The notes: generated by a model from the sequence alone, not told the origin. A stretch of 64,000 nt of DNA from Cryptomeria japonica (GCF_030272615.1 NC_081413.1:338612802-338676801); one strand, 5' to 3'; positions 46,050 to 57,338 are shown, counted from the first letter of the stretch. Numbers and translations: made by a program.

Positions 46050-47396
46050 TCCCCCATTGCTAGTCTATCGAGAGGTAGATTGACTCGATCTTCTCCCCAT
46101 GAAAGCACTAAAACTAGGTTCCCTCTAACCCTCAGGGATAGATCTCTCATAAGCCCGCCAATAATAAATAGCCTCCTGTGCAACACCAAAATATCTATCT
46201 GCCTGGCTACGAGCCTCTATTACTAGCCCAAATAACTAATCATATGCATCCATAATGATCTGATTCCTCCTAACTGCCTCATCTCTCTCCCTCTATAATC
46301 GATCTCTCTTAGCAGATGTATGATCCCTCTCTACAATAAACTCCTCCATCGCATGTCGATAGTGAACACTATCCTCCATCCGTCATTGCTGCAAAGTAGC
46401 GACCAAGTCCTCTAAATGCCTAGCTCGATCTCTCAATCCCTCCTCATCTCCTCTCTCCACACCTATAGAATCTAAATCTTGGGTAATATCCACATCATAA
46501 CCATCATCCTTTCCCTCATCTCCATCGGCGCTCGATGACCCTGATCTTGACTCATCACTCTCATCAAAACTGCTCATGGATGTAGTCTCTCCACCAATAA
46601 CCACATCCTCCTTATCACTATCCACCTGCCTTGCAACCGCTAATATTAGATCTATACCTCTTCCACCTCTACCATCTCTACCTCTAACTCCTCCTCCATC
46701 TCTACCTCTACCTCCTCCACCCCTATCCCCTTCACCTCTACCTCTAGGACCCCTACCATGTCTAATCTGCTGAGCACCAATTGGAACTGTCAGATCTGTC
46801 AAAGGTACAGGTATATGTTGTATCCACCATACACTATATTGAGTTGTGGACCCTGGATCCGCTACACCAAGCCACCATCCCCACAAAACAAGAGCAAGAG
46901 CATCAAACTCAAAAATAGCAACATGAGGCTGCACACAAGCACCCCAATAACCAACCTCTCGAGTAGTACGAGCAAAATAATTTGTCACATCTGGAATACC
47001 CTGTACTTCCCCAAACTGTCTGAACACACATCCAGGAAAATGCATATCAATAACCTTGTGACTACCCACGTCTCGACCAGTAAGATAACTTTGTTGTCAA
47101 CAAAAAAGAAGATGTTGAGCATCATCAGTCCAACTAGGGAAAATAAGATAAGGTCTCTATGAGAAGTACTGTAAGATATCAATCTGATGATGCCAATACA
47201 AGATATTACCCAATGCCCTATGTCTCACACCAATAGTATATCCAAAAGCATATGGCTTCTCTAGATCTTAATCTATATGTAACATAGGATGGAAGATAGC
47301 TATGTGTTCCCAAACCCATGTCTAAAGCAAAGTAATACCACATCCAACTAATTTTTGCTGCAAGTAAACAATACCATGCATCTTGTCAACGCACAT
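46050..47396 (-). pseudogene. Antisense plant mobile domain (PMD)-type gene
   Basis: Read on the minus strand from 47396 in one frame with about four stops before 47069: TWVWEHIAIFHPM, KPYAFGYTIGVRHRALGNIL, RPYLIFPSWTDDAQHLLF. From 47069 comes a 228-codon open stretch with HKVIDMHFPGCVFRQFGEVQ then GIPD, a hallmark motif of PMD / serine-threonine phosphatase 7 long-form-like plant proteins. It also has an Arg-Gly-rich segment (RHGRGPRGRGEGDRGGGGRG), an acidic Ser/Asp stretch and a short helix. The same frame continues past TGA near 46380 to about 46.05 kb, with more stops. The N-terminal part of the domain is missing, cut by the element III boundary at 47446. PMD proteins occur in transposons and in host genes. 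Here it lies opposite to gag-pol. Confidence 0.75.
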
Positions 47397-47739
47397 TTTT
47401 TAAAAATTCTATGTGCTATTATGGAGCATTTATTGTTGGTTTGCATGTGTAGGAACCTTATTAGCACGGGCAAAGTTCTCTAAGGATTGGTTATTTCAGG
47501 AGTGTCAATGTATCACTTGGGTACACTAAGGGCATGCACTAAGTATAGACTGCACAAGGAATCCAATATAGGAGCATTTATCAGTGAAGAAATTATTATG
47601 GTATAATCTAAGATTGTTTTTTAGTATGTATCAGACCCTATGGGATAGCTGGGATCACTATTATTCATGGTGAATGGCTCATTTTTCAAAACTACAAAAT
47701 TTTAATTATCAGCATAAGTAGTCTCGATGAAAAAACATT

Positions 47740-48480
47740 GGCAAGCAAAAGAAGGATTATCGACATGGCATTTACCGATAAATCAGAAGGTGGATTCATT
47801 GGAGCACTTAAATGATATTCAACATAATGCACACTCTTAGGAAATCCATACTGTTAGGATAGCTTATTCCGATGAGGCAGAAGGAGGGTGTTTTCTATCA
47901 GCATGCATCAACTTATCAAGAAATTATAAAAATTGTTATATCGATAGCTGATGAGGCTATTGGTGTAACTTGTAACAATGAAAGGGAAGTGTAGATCATG
48001 GACTTATAGCATTAGGAGATCAGAAATTATGAAAAAACTCTATCCCAATACCCGATGACTGAAGGGAACTGAAGGCGGGTCCATTGGAGAAAAAGATCGT
48101 ATTGGGATAGTGCAGAAAAAATTAGGTCGATCCTCGATGACATGGAGAATCGAAAGGCGGAACCATCATTGTTTCCTATACTGATAAATCAAACTTGGAG
48201 GTATAAAGCATAAAAGTGCATCGAAGTAACATCGGGACTTTGGGAGGAATAGAAAAAGGCTATTCCGACCCCTGATGAAGATTAAAGCACCTACGGGGAT
48301 ATCGGTAAGAGTTATACCGACAAAGTAACATAGATTGAAGACTCATCAGGATGTCAGGAGGAGGATTTCTATCCTATGCCAAATCTCGATAAGATTGTTA
48401 CGACAGATGGTGAATTGCAAGGAGGTCAACTCAAGGAGCATAACTGAAGAACATGGAGATGCATTAGAAGAGCAAAAGCC
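47740..48480. repeat. CCGAT/CGATG-box repeats in element III LTR
   Basis: Diverged units spaced about 60-90 bp: TTACCGATAAATCAGAAGG, ATTCCGATGAGGCAGAAGG, CCCAATACCCGATGACTG, GGTCGATCCTCGATGAC, TATTCCGACCCCTGATGAAG, ATACCGACAAAG. Similar boxes build the 75-bp repeats of the chromovirus LTRs. Confidence 0.5.
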
Positions 48481-50593
48481 TTTATCCCACATTGTTTGTG
48501 GGATAGGCTCTTTCAATGTTTAAGTCCAAAGTGACTTGCATGATAACTACCAAAAGACAAAAGGCTTTTGGCAAGTGCTCGTTTAGCATTGGCGAGCCCT
48601 CCGCATGCATGTGCATATCAAAGTGACCAAATTTTGCATTAGAAGGACAAATTAAAGATCCAGTAATTTGGGCAAATCAGACGATGATCGCAGAAGATCT
48701 AACGGTCATTGCTACACTGCAAGATAGAGATGCACACTGGTTTATCCCCGCAACATAGCCACTGGGAAGGTGGTAGATGAGGTGTTGTCCCGGTGGATCT
48801 GCAAGTGAATCAGGATGTGCCACATGGCAGAACGCAGAAGAAGAACCCAGGTCCAAGTGGTGGGTAGGTGGATCCGTGGGTGAACCACAGAGTGACACGC
48901 AGCACAAATGGACAAAGAGAAGAGAGATCCGCTCAGACAAGGTTAAAAGCCGGGCAGATAAGGAAGATCGGACGATCAACCAAGTTGATCCGACGGTGGT
49001 CACTATACCATGATCGAAAAATGTGTGATGTTTATTCACCGCGACTTGGCGACTAACCACTATTGGCTAGGCGACAAGGGAGAGCTTCAATTCCGACGAT
49101 TAGTGAGACCATGCTAAGGTGGCAGGATAGAGACCCTGGAGCCAATCTAGAGGTGACACGCGGTGGGTCTGGTCAAGATGAATTAGCAGTTGAAGTGGCA
49201 GTCAGGAGGCATGTTATCAAAAAATGAAATCGAATAATCTAGGCTACGATGGATCTCTAAAAGGACTCACTGAAAGCGGTAGTTTCATCGACATGAGGTT
49301 CATCGAAGAAATCAGAAGCGGTCCCATCGAAAATAAAAGGTATCGATGAAACTACAGAATCAGTAGGACATGAGAACAACTCGCCGAGGGAGGAAGTTTG
49401 GCCGAAAGAATAATAAAAGGGAATTATTTCTTATTGTACCACACTGCCTTATCTATTATTTGAATGTGTGTTAAAGATGAAATTTATGTATATCTATCCT
49501 AAATAAAGTGCCTTGAATATATATTTTAGGGTAACGTATTATTTTATATGAACGGATGCTATGTTTGCGAAATATTTTTAAAGGGAAATACTTTGGTTTT
49601 AATGAATTATTTTAAACAAGTATTTTCAAACTAAAATCTAAGGTGGACTATGTTTAATTATCAAATCAAGGAATTTGATTGGCTTATCTGGTGTGCAAAA
49701 AATAATGAGAAGATTAGGAATACTTGCTGAGGAATTTTATCGAGGCGGAGAATAGAAGACACATTATTAAAGTATCATTTAGTATTTTTAGGGCTCTCAT
49801 TTGTAATTATTTATTAAACCAAAGGGTGTGTCCTTTGGAGGGAAACTGTTTCTGTAACTCCCTTCTATGTATGAAAGGGTGTGTCCTTTCATATATGCCT
49901 TTTGATTTACATACTTATAGGGAGTCATTTTTATGTAGAGGGGAGTCATAAGAACAAGAGACTTCTATTAGGATTGAATATCATTTTGTATTAGAGAAGT
50001 CTATAGGAAGAAGAAGTATCATTTCATGCAGGCAATCTGTAATGGAGTATCTGTAAGTGCAGCTTATGTATGTAATTATTTCTTGAAGATTAATAAACAA
50101 GGTTCGCTATTTGTTTTTCCAAATATTGTGTACACTTTTGTGTTGATGATTATCTTTGTCCTCTTGATAAATCTGTTTATAGATTTTCTATGATGTGAAT
50201 CACATGTCGTTGCATTAAGTGAAAGATTCAGTTCTTATTGTTTGTGTAATGCATACTGAACATTCATAGTTGATGAGAAATTGTCTCTTGAGTTGATAAG
50301 ATATTTTGTCCACAAAGTGTCATATATATCCCTGGATAGAGGCACTGGTCTGTTATTGATCTTTTAAGGTTTTGATCTGTATGCATTCAAGGTCCTTGAT
50401 AGAGAAACTTCCTTCCCAAATCCTACATAAACTAATCTATGCAGATTTTATTTAAGTCCTGAAAGCAATCTCATTTTCAATATACATTCACAATCATTTC
50501 TTTTCAAAGCATTCAGTTAAAGCACATAATAAAGCATAGTTGTAGAACAATAATTTGCCAGTTGTGTAAACTTGCTAAAAGGTTTAAATCCAT

Positions 50594-50602
50594 TATATAT
50601 AA
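50594..50602 (+). promoter_or_regulatory. Candidate TATA box of element III
   Basis: TATATATAA, about 170 bp before the LTR end. Confidence 0.4.
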
Positions 50603-50773
50603 CCTCTTTTGTGCTTGAGAGGAAGAGGCATAACCACTTAGGTTCAGTGGAGCCGAAAGTGCAGAGGGATTTGGTCTTTGACCATCCCTATTCGTTGGCC
50701 AAGGCTAATTGGACTACTTGAGGATTTGGCAAGTCTTTTGGTTTTCCAATCTGTGGTTTTGGGAACTAACAGA

Positions 50774-51212
50774 TTGGTGACTCTGCTGGGGATGAGTCAT
50801 TAAGATTCTTCTATGGAGTTAAATTAAAGATATTGGTAAAATATAATCTAGAATCTCTGGTGATAGATCATTGAATTAGTAACCAGTTGTGAGTTCCCCG
50901 TCTAAGTCCCACAATTAATAGATTGGTGACTCTGCTGGGGAGTTGTCATACATAGATTTGACATTCACCAAGAATCTCTAGTGTTTTTTCATTGAATATT
51001 TTATAAGTTTTGTTTTCCCCATCTGAGTCACACAACAAATTGGTGACTCTACTGGGGAGTTGTACAAAAGGTATTCAGAATTTCTGGTGAGCTTGTTTCA
51101 CATTCTGTTGGAGGAAAAAGCCCAGAAAGTAAATTAAAGTATTATTCCTCTTCGGAGGTGGCAACTCTACCTAATAAGATTTTTTATTTCAGTTTGTGAC
51201 TCTACTAGGGGA
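50774..51212 (+). repeat. Four reiterated primer-site-like units
   Basis: TTGGTGACTCTGCTGGGGA occurs at 50774-50792 and 50923-50941. TTGGTGACTCTACTGGGGA is at 51040-51058 and TTTGTGACTCTACTAGGGGA at 51193-51212. The first three copies are preceded by a similar LTR-end-like stretch (TTTTCCAATCTGTG, TTCCCCGTCTAAGTC, TTTTCCCCATCTGAGTC). The sequence resembles the GGTGACTC...GCTGGGG type of primer site I associate with plant Ty3/gypsy elements; the tRNA is not assigned. Confidence 0.65.
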
Positions 51213-51250
51213 AGAGACCTAGAGGGAGATGAAAATTTTTATTTTTGAAA

Positions 51251-52360
51251 ATGTTTCAAAGAAAGCCTTTTATTCTAGATGGCACCAAGCCATTGGATCT
51301 CAGTGGCTTTCAATGTATTCCAAACAAGTTGTTCCTTAAGATTTCACAACTTGTACCAAAATTCCATGGGGAATATGATGAATCACCAATTGATCATTTG
51401 GATGTATTTTATACATTTGTAAAGGATTATGAGGTTTATACATAAGATTATGTGATGATATTATTTGTCAAGACTTTGAAGGACAATGCAAGAGAAGCTT
51501 ATGAATCACTCCCTACACATAGAATCTCATCATGGAGAGAGTTGGAGCAATGGTTCCTTGATGTGTTTTATGATGCAGGTGAAGAGGGAAGTATGAGCTA
51601 TGAGCCAGAGGAGGACCGACAATACATAATAGAAGCATAAGTTTGTTTGTCTCCTTTGGATGAATTTCTTGACATAGAAAAATAGGAAGATGAATATACA
51701 ACACAATTATTTATGAGGATGTTAAATATATACACAAAAATACCTTCAAATATCAAGCCCCCATTTTCAAGAAAAATGCATGAGTTGGGGATTTATCATG
51801 ATCCTCAGGTAAGGCTTCTACTTGAGATTTTATACGAAAACATGTTAGAGGAAGAATCTGATGATAAAGAAGAAATTATGGATTTAAGTAGGGAAGAATC
51901 CATATGTGTAGGTACATACATAAATAATAAAGAGGAAACATTCCTCAGTCCATAAGAAATTTTTTGTTTGTTAGATAAAGAATATGAAAGATATGTTCAG
52001 AAGAATGATCCAAATTTTTTTCAGAATAAACGGACTAATGGATTAGGGCACATTCGAGGTCTATTTGATGAAGAAAATGATGATTCCCAAGAAAATTATA
52101 CATCAGGGGAATACATACACAGTGAGGAGTGTAATAGGAAATGTGTCCTTGAAAATCCTTTTGAAATTTTTTTAAAGCCTCAGTATTATGAAACTCCACA
52201 TGAATGTGAGGAAATGATTTTTTGTGAATCATTTTTTAGTCCCTCCTATGAAATTATTGACTATCTAGGAAGTGAAGCCAAAATGGATTTACATTCAGTA
52301 TATAAACATGAAGAAACTTCATCAAATAGCATTTATGAAGACATTATTCCTGAAAAATAA
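51251..52360 (+). pseudogene. gag: Element III gag-like protein
   Basis: ATG 51251 opens MFQRKPFILDGTKPLDLSGF. The capsid-like core reads ISQLVPKFHGEYDESPIDHL, DVFYTFVKDYEVYT, a stop (51443-51445), then MILFVKTLKDNAREAYESLP and SSWRELEQWFLDVFYDA. This is the standard Ty3 Gag pattern (FxG... HLxxF ... F..SL...A..WY..LP...I.SW..L...F...F). Further in-frame stops occur at 51638, about 51684 and 51953. The later part is acidic (EEESDDKEEIMDLSREESIC) and lacks a zinc knuckle. A frame change near 52.33-52.36 kb leads into the second half. Confidence 0.75.
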
Positions 52361-53438
52361 AACATGTGTTGGACTCCAGGAGGATAAAACATTTGAAGAG
52401 GATGTAATAATAACCGATTTCCCAAATGTTTTTATTGTGTTGGATAATAATCTTCATGAAAAATTTTATGTACATGAAGGCACTTCAATGAATGAAGACA
52501 TTATTCAAGGGGATGATGACTCTCAGGAAAATTCCCATGAAGGTATACCTAAATTTTTTGTGTTTTCAGGTCCATTGTTTGAAAAGGATATGAGCGAAGA
52601 TATATCCCGAAGTAATGTTTTAGAGACTATGAGAGAAAAGGAAATAATATATGAGAAGGTGGATGTGATACCTCAGCACAACATTGTTAAAAGAGATATG
52701 TACCCAAAGTCTCTTTGTGAGAAGGGTAAAATATTTCCAAAGCATATGGAAATAGAAAATATGTTTGAAGGTGATATTTGTTCAGGTTCTCATTTTGATA
52801 AAATCATATGTGATAAAGATTCCTATGCGCGCCCTAATTTACCAATTAATAAAAATGAAATATCTTTTCAAAGTAAGGAGATGGTAAAAATGAACAATAT
52901 GGGACATAATCTCAAAGGGATAAATAGTTTGAATTATTGCAACTGGGGTTGTGTTAAGTCCAATGTGGATATTGCATTGGGAGGCCCAAATATTTTTCAA
53001 GAAAGAACAAGTAGACTAAATTTTATTTTCCCTCCAAAGAATGTTACATACTCAGAAAATGTGTTATACAGTGAAAGGAGTATTCATATTTCTGACATTG
53101 AGAGTTTTTATAAAAGTTACGTTAGGGTGCAATCCACATATGATAGTTAAAGTGTCTGGAAATATTTTTTCAAGGAAATGAGACATGGTGAAATAGTAGG
53201 GTTTTCAAGTGAACATTGGGTAAATGTTTTTAGGATTACATATCCAGAAAACAAATGTGATAAAGGATATGAGTATAGTGATTTAATCATGATGATGGCA
53301 TGCAACTATGAAAAATGTAGCAAAGTTGAAAAAATGAGTACACCAATTCATATGGTTAGTAAAGAGGATGATCATACAATCAGAAGGTGCATATTGCTGC
53401 AGGATGGGAATCAGGTTTTTGACAGAGGAAAAAAATGA
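52330..53438 (+). pseudogene. Element III downstream reading frame, unknown protein
   Basis: Follows the gag-like part after a frame change: about 270 open codons to 53150, a stop, then 86 more in the same frame to 53438. It is acidic, rich in Asn/Ile/Glu, with no protease, RT or integrase motif. It includes DDDSQENSHEGIPKFFVFSG, echoing DDSQENYTSGEYIHSEECN upstream, so it may have grown by internal duplication. Extended sequence such as LKGINSLNYCNWGCVKSNVD and NIFQERTSRLNFIFPPKNVT has no family I recognise. It occupies the place of pol. Confidence 0.6.
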
Positions 53439-53742
53439 TGTTCATTTTCAAGGGCCTGGGGCCACCAAATTAAACTCAGACAGGAATCTACATAAAGGAG
53501 GAGAAAATGCATAATTCTTGAAGAATACTAATGGTGAAGTGCTGGAATTTCCAGTCCATGCTCAATACCTCAAGCATTTCTTCTCTTAATGATCAGGGAG
53601 TATTTCTTGTATTGTAGTAATATAGTTTCTTCTCTTGTTTTCTGTTATATGTTTTCAATTTTCATTTTGGTCTCCTTTCTAGAGATAACTAGGATCTTGC
53701 TATGTCCTTAAAGAGAACATACATCCCCAGAAAGAGCCATTG
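53439..53742 (+). other. 3' remnant of element III
   Basis: Non-coding. A purine-rich GAGGAGAAAA stretch near 53.5 kb might be a polypurine tract, but no LTR follows. Confidence 0.35.
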
Positions 53743-54039
53743 TGTAATGCCCTGCCAGGAAACCCCGAAGGGTTAAATCTAAAACACTCAAATGGAGTGC
53801 AAATATATTTTAATTTATTTTTTTAAAACTTTAATACACAACATTTAAGATACATTGGAGTTATCTAATGCTTAGATAACACAACGGAAGACTAAACGAA
53901 CCTAAAGAGTTTTTAAACATGATTACGTAACTTAACACCTAACTTAACTCACGACATTTGATCCAATTAAGAAGGATATCTTATTTACATGCTATTTCTT
54001 GAAACATGGAGATAAATTGTTCAGTGAATTAACATTATA

Positions 54040-54380
54040 GAAATTAGGAAGCGTTCATTTATTATGGTTGAAGATGAGGCTAACATGAGGAAATTTACCC
54101 ATAGAAATTAAAATATAGATAACATGTAAATTCATCCATTAAGGTTAAAATATGGTTAACTTGGCGAGTCCATCCATTTTAATTACAATATAGCTAACAT
54201 AACGAAGCTCGTTTATTAAGGTTAAAATGTAAATAACCAATTGATTTCATCCATTATAGTTAGAGTGTAGCTATTGAGATGAAGTTCATTTATTAAGGTT
54301 GAAATGTAAGTAGCATAATGAAGTTCATCCATTAGAGTTATAATTTAGGTAATATGACGAGTTCATCCAATTATTGTTAT
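54040..54380. repeat. ~55 bp degenerate tandem repeats
   Basis: About six to seven units around TTCATCCATTAAGGTTAAAA then TATAGCTAACATAACGAAG, strongly diverged. Confidence 0.65.
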
Positions 54381-55769
54381 CCATTCGTTACATTCAATTA
54401 TACATTAAACCCATACCATGCATCTTGTTCCAAAATGCTCTATAATATCATCATGACTAATGAGGTCTTTTCATGCATACTTATTTTCATTAACATTACT
54501 AGAGTACGTTCCTTCATGATCCATTTATTGCATTTAAAAGATGACTACATACATGCATTACGATAATTCTCATCTAACCCACTTATACATTCTATCAAAT
54601 TATCATCCATACCTGCTAGCACTATCCATGAAACATGAGAGACAAAAGCATCACATAACACAAAAATGATCTCAGAGTTCACCCCTAGAGGGCTACATCT
54701 CCGGGTCTTCTCAACTGCAAGACCCCTCTGATAATTAATTAAGTTATAGTTACATAGGGTTCACGTCATCTACATTCCTGCCTTATAGGTGAGCACAACC
54801 AATATACAAATGACCACTTCGGTCAATAAATCCTAAATGATCCCTACATAGAAACAGATCCAACTGAGCATATAAAAGTTGATACATAGGTCCATTGTCT
54901 GACGGTACTCTAACTAGGAGCCTAACCAACTATGGCCAACCTCAAAACAACCAGACGACAGGGTCCAAACAAACATATCCAAGTCTTGCCATTACTTTAA
55001 ACAAAAGCGAGTACAACAATTAGAACTTGTGAAAGCAATAACCAAAGAAAATACAATCTTTTCCCATATTGATTTAAACATTTAAAGGTTGATCAAGTTT
55101 TCTAAAATGATCTAAGTCATTTTTAGTTATCTATCTACTTTGTCTAAAAACATGACATTTATGGTTTACTAACTCACTATAGTTCATTAACATCATAGAA
55201 AAACATAATTACGTTATTATGAATTTCCAAACAAAATCATAAGAATATAATTAAATAAACATTGGTCAACTAAAAATACGCTATGCAATAATAAAAAACA
55301 TCATTTCCATTTTTGATCAAACACGATAATCAAATCTCATCTCTTGCATCACACATATAGACTTTCCAAAAATGGAAATACAAGTTTTAAAAGAAATAAA
55401 GTCGATGATCATTTTCCCAATTAAATTGACACCTCCTTGCATACATATAGGAAAAATAGCAATTAAATGTTAATTAATATATATATATATATAAATCCAC
55501 CTTCAATAAAATATATACTAATTAACAATTCATAATAACCTTACAAATTAAGTATTAATTAATATAAATATGCATATTAATTCCCAATTAATACCATACA
55601 TACTAATTAATAATTAATAATTAAAAAATGCTATTTTTAAAACTTTTAATAAAATATAAAAACAAACTTTTTTTATATATAAAAAGGCGATGGTATTTTT
55701 TTTTTTTTAAACAATGTTTAAATGTAATATATTTTTTTTTGTTTTATATTTTTTTTAAAAACAAAATTT

Positions 55770-56030
55770 AACTTGCCACATGGTTGGTGGCCCCCACACT
55801 ATGGTTACCACAGCCATGGATCCCACGGGTTGTGGTTACCACAGTCGTGGTTTCCACGAACTGTGGTTTCCACAGCCGTGGAGAACCACGAACTATGGTT
55901 TCCACAGTGTGGAACCATAGCCGTGGCCTCCATGTTATGGAGCCACAGAACGTGGAATCCACGATCTGTGGTTTCCACATTGTGGAACCACAGCTGTGGG
56001 TTTCCACAGGGCCGTGGGTAGAGCGAAAGC
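55770..56030. repeat. Quasi-palindromic GTGG/CCAC array
   Basis: A GC-rich island between T-runs. Units of about 20-32 bp alternate GTGGTTTCCACAG and CCGTGGA/CCACGAAC. Near-perfect hairpins include TTCCACAGTGTGGAA (55900-55914) and TTCCACATTGTGGAA (55973-55987). Long frames on both strands are a by-product of the repeat. Confidence 0.8.
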
Positions 56031-56159
56031 TCCCCACGCCCAAAATTAATTTTAAATTTTTTTTTTTTTTAATTTTTTTTTAAATAGCTTCCAAAAATAA
56101 AATAAAAACAAATTCCACTTCTGCAAACACAGACTTAGAATTCTCTGAGAATAAATTCC

Positions 56160-57276
56160 TGTTACTACTTATTAGATTGCCATTAGTTTTATGTCAAAGT
56201 TATACTATATACTCTAGTCGGTTATCTATTACCGAAATATTCAATCGGTGTGTACAGTCTAGTCGGTTACAGAAGAAAGCAGTCACAGAATGCAGTATAC
56301 ACTGAGCTGTCTACCGAGCAGCAAAGATGACACACCGAATTGATTTACACTGAGTGAAATGTGTTACCAGATTCATTGAACCTAGACATGCATATGAAAA
56401 CGTGTTACAAGATCGAGGCACATCTAACCGTTATCACATTGGAAATTGCACTTAAAGATTGTGTATGATTTTGAGGTTATCTAACCAATGAAATATTTTA
56501 CATGATTATTCATTCAATAAATCATATGTGTAAGATCAAAGTAATGAATTGGATCTTGTCATAAGAGATCTATTTATACAGCATGAATTAAGAGTTAAAG
56601 GTGTGTGCATGAGTGTAAGAAGACTGTTACAGAGACACAGAGGTCACCGAGAAGGTTTTTAGAGAACAGTCGAAGAACGGAGTAAACAGAAGGGTTTACC
56701 GAGTTACTATATGGGTTACCGAGGTATGCTATAAGCAAGGTAATCTATTCTGAGCACATAGAATCTGCTATAACATTTCAAATGTAAAGTTGCAGATATT
56801 TGTAATGATTTTATTGTAATATTGTGAAATTGAAAGAGAAACCTTTAACAGGGTAAAAGACTCTAATCAAGTCTATAAATTGTAAAGCCTCTAACCAGGT
56901 GCAGCATTTAGATGAAGTGTTGTAAAATCCTTTAGCAAGGTAGATCTAACAGATCTTGTTACTCCTAACAGGGTAAGCTATCAGAAATAGCTAAACATGT
57001 AGCTCTAATCGAGCACCCTTTATTATTGCAGTAGTGAAGTTGTGGGTGCCATCCCCACTGCAGTTTTTCTCTCTAACCAAGAGTTTCTGCGTAACCAAAA
57101 TATATGTGTTATGGAGTGAATCATGTATGATTGTTATCTATTTGTTTTAGTTTTATATTATGTTATTGCACTATTTGGATTATGCATAATAGTAAAGATA
57201 TTGTTGAAGAAATGTTTTGAAGTACTAATTCACCCCTCCCCTCTCAGTACATTAGCTTTCCATATTGGGCCTAACA
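56160..57276 (+). repeat. 5' LTR of element IV
   Basis: TGTTACTACTTATTAGATTG to GGGCCTAACA. Contains scattered ACCGAG/TCGGT boxes and a TATA-like TATTTATA at 56571-56578. Preceding 5-mer ATTCC (56155-56159). Confidence 0.9.
56571..56578 (+). promoter_or_regulatory. Candidate TATA box, element IV 5' LTR
   Basis: TATTTATA, conserved at 63429-63436 in the 3' LTR. Confidence 0.4.
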
Positions 57277-57278
57277 AT

Positions 57279-57290
57279 TGGTATCAGAGC
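57279..57290 (+). promoter_or_regulatory. Primer-binding site of element IV
   Basis: TGGTATCAGAGC, exact complement of the initiator-Met tRNA 3' end, two bases after the LTR. Confidence 0.9.
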
Positions 57291-57338
57291 TCATATCTTG
57301 GAAAAGGGTTTAACTCCCTAAAGAGAAAGATCTTATCA

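Larger units (their letters stand above)
31900..47445 (+). mobile_element. Ty3/gypsy Tat-lineage element (plus strand), 3' end missing
   Basis: Starts with TGTAGACACCTAAAAATGTC, the same terminus as the minus-strand Tat element. It contains a long leader, gag, protease, G-patch-like domain, RT, RNase H, archaeal-type RNase H, integrase, a 2.5 kb 3' region and an antisense PMD-type gene. The second RNase H is a hallmark of the Tat lineage. The element stops at 47445, where element III's LTR begins, and no 3' LTR is present. All genes carry stops or frameshifts. Confidence 0.85.
47446..50771 (+). repeat. Putative long 5' LTR of element III
   Basis: Starts TGTGTAGGAACCTTATTAG, ends GGGAACTAACA two bases before a primer-site-like sequence. 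At 3.3 kb it is unusually long. It contains CCGAT-rich repeats (47740-48480), incidental frames on both strands around 48.7-49.06 kb, and a TATA box near the end. No second copy is present, so boundaries are tentative. Confidence 0.45.
47446..53742 (+). mobile_element. Element III: gag-only LTR element, 3' end missing
   Basis: A putative LTR (47446-50771) is followed by four primer-site-like units and then a gag-plus-unknown reading frame (51251-53438) with no RT or integrase. No 3' LTR is visible before the next unit at 53743. The gag core points to Ty3/gypsy ancestry. I call it a large non-autonomous derivative. The left edge is inferred from TGTGTAGGAACC and from the abrupt end of the PMD gene. 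Confidence 0.6.
53743..56159 (+). repeat. LTR-like non-coding unit
   Basis: Begins TGTAATGCCCTGCCAGGAAA, a start typical of some plant Ty3/gypsy LTRs, followed by sequence including CAACGGAAGACTAAACG. No coding. It holds ~55 bp repeats (54040-54380), a very AT-rich part with a short TA run (55477-55493), T-runs and the palindromic array. The right edge is not identified; element IV starts at 56160 and may have inserted into it. Confidence 0.4.

Noticed and set aside
46576-47162. Plus-strand frames across the PMD gene
   Set aside because: They mirror the minus-strand gene. The minus translation shows a recognisable family motif and the plus does not.
48677-49060. Frames of 127 and 78 codons on opposite strands in the element III LTR
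   Set aside because: Overlapping, no recognised domain, inside a putative LTR with higher GC. Most likely chance.
55768-56083. Overlapping long frames on both strands (Gly/His/Trp-rich proteins)
   Set aside because: They arise from the GTGG/CCAC repeat, which lacks stop triplets on both strands. No ATG context, domain or codon signal supports them.
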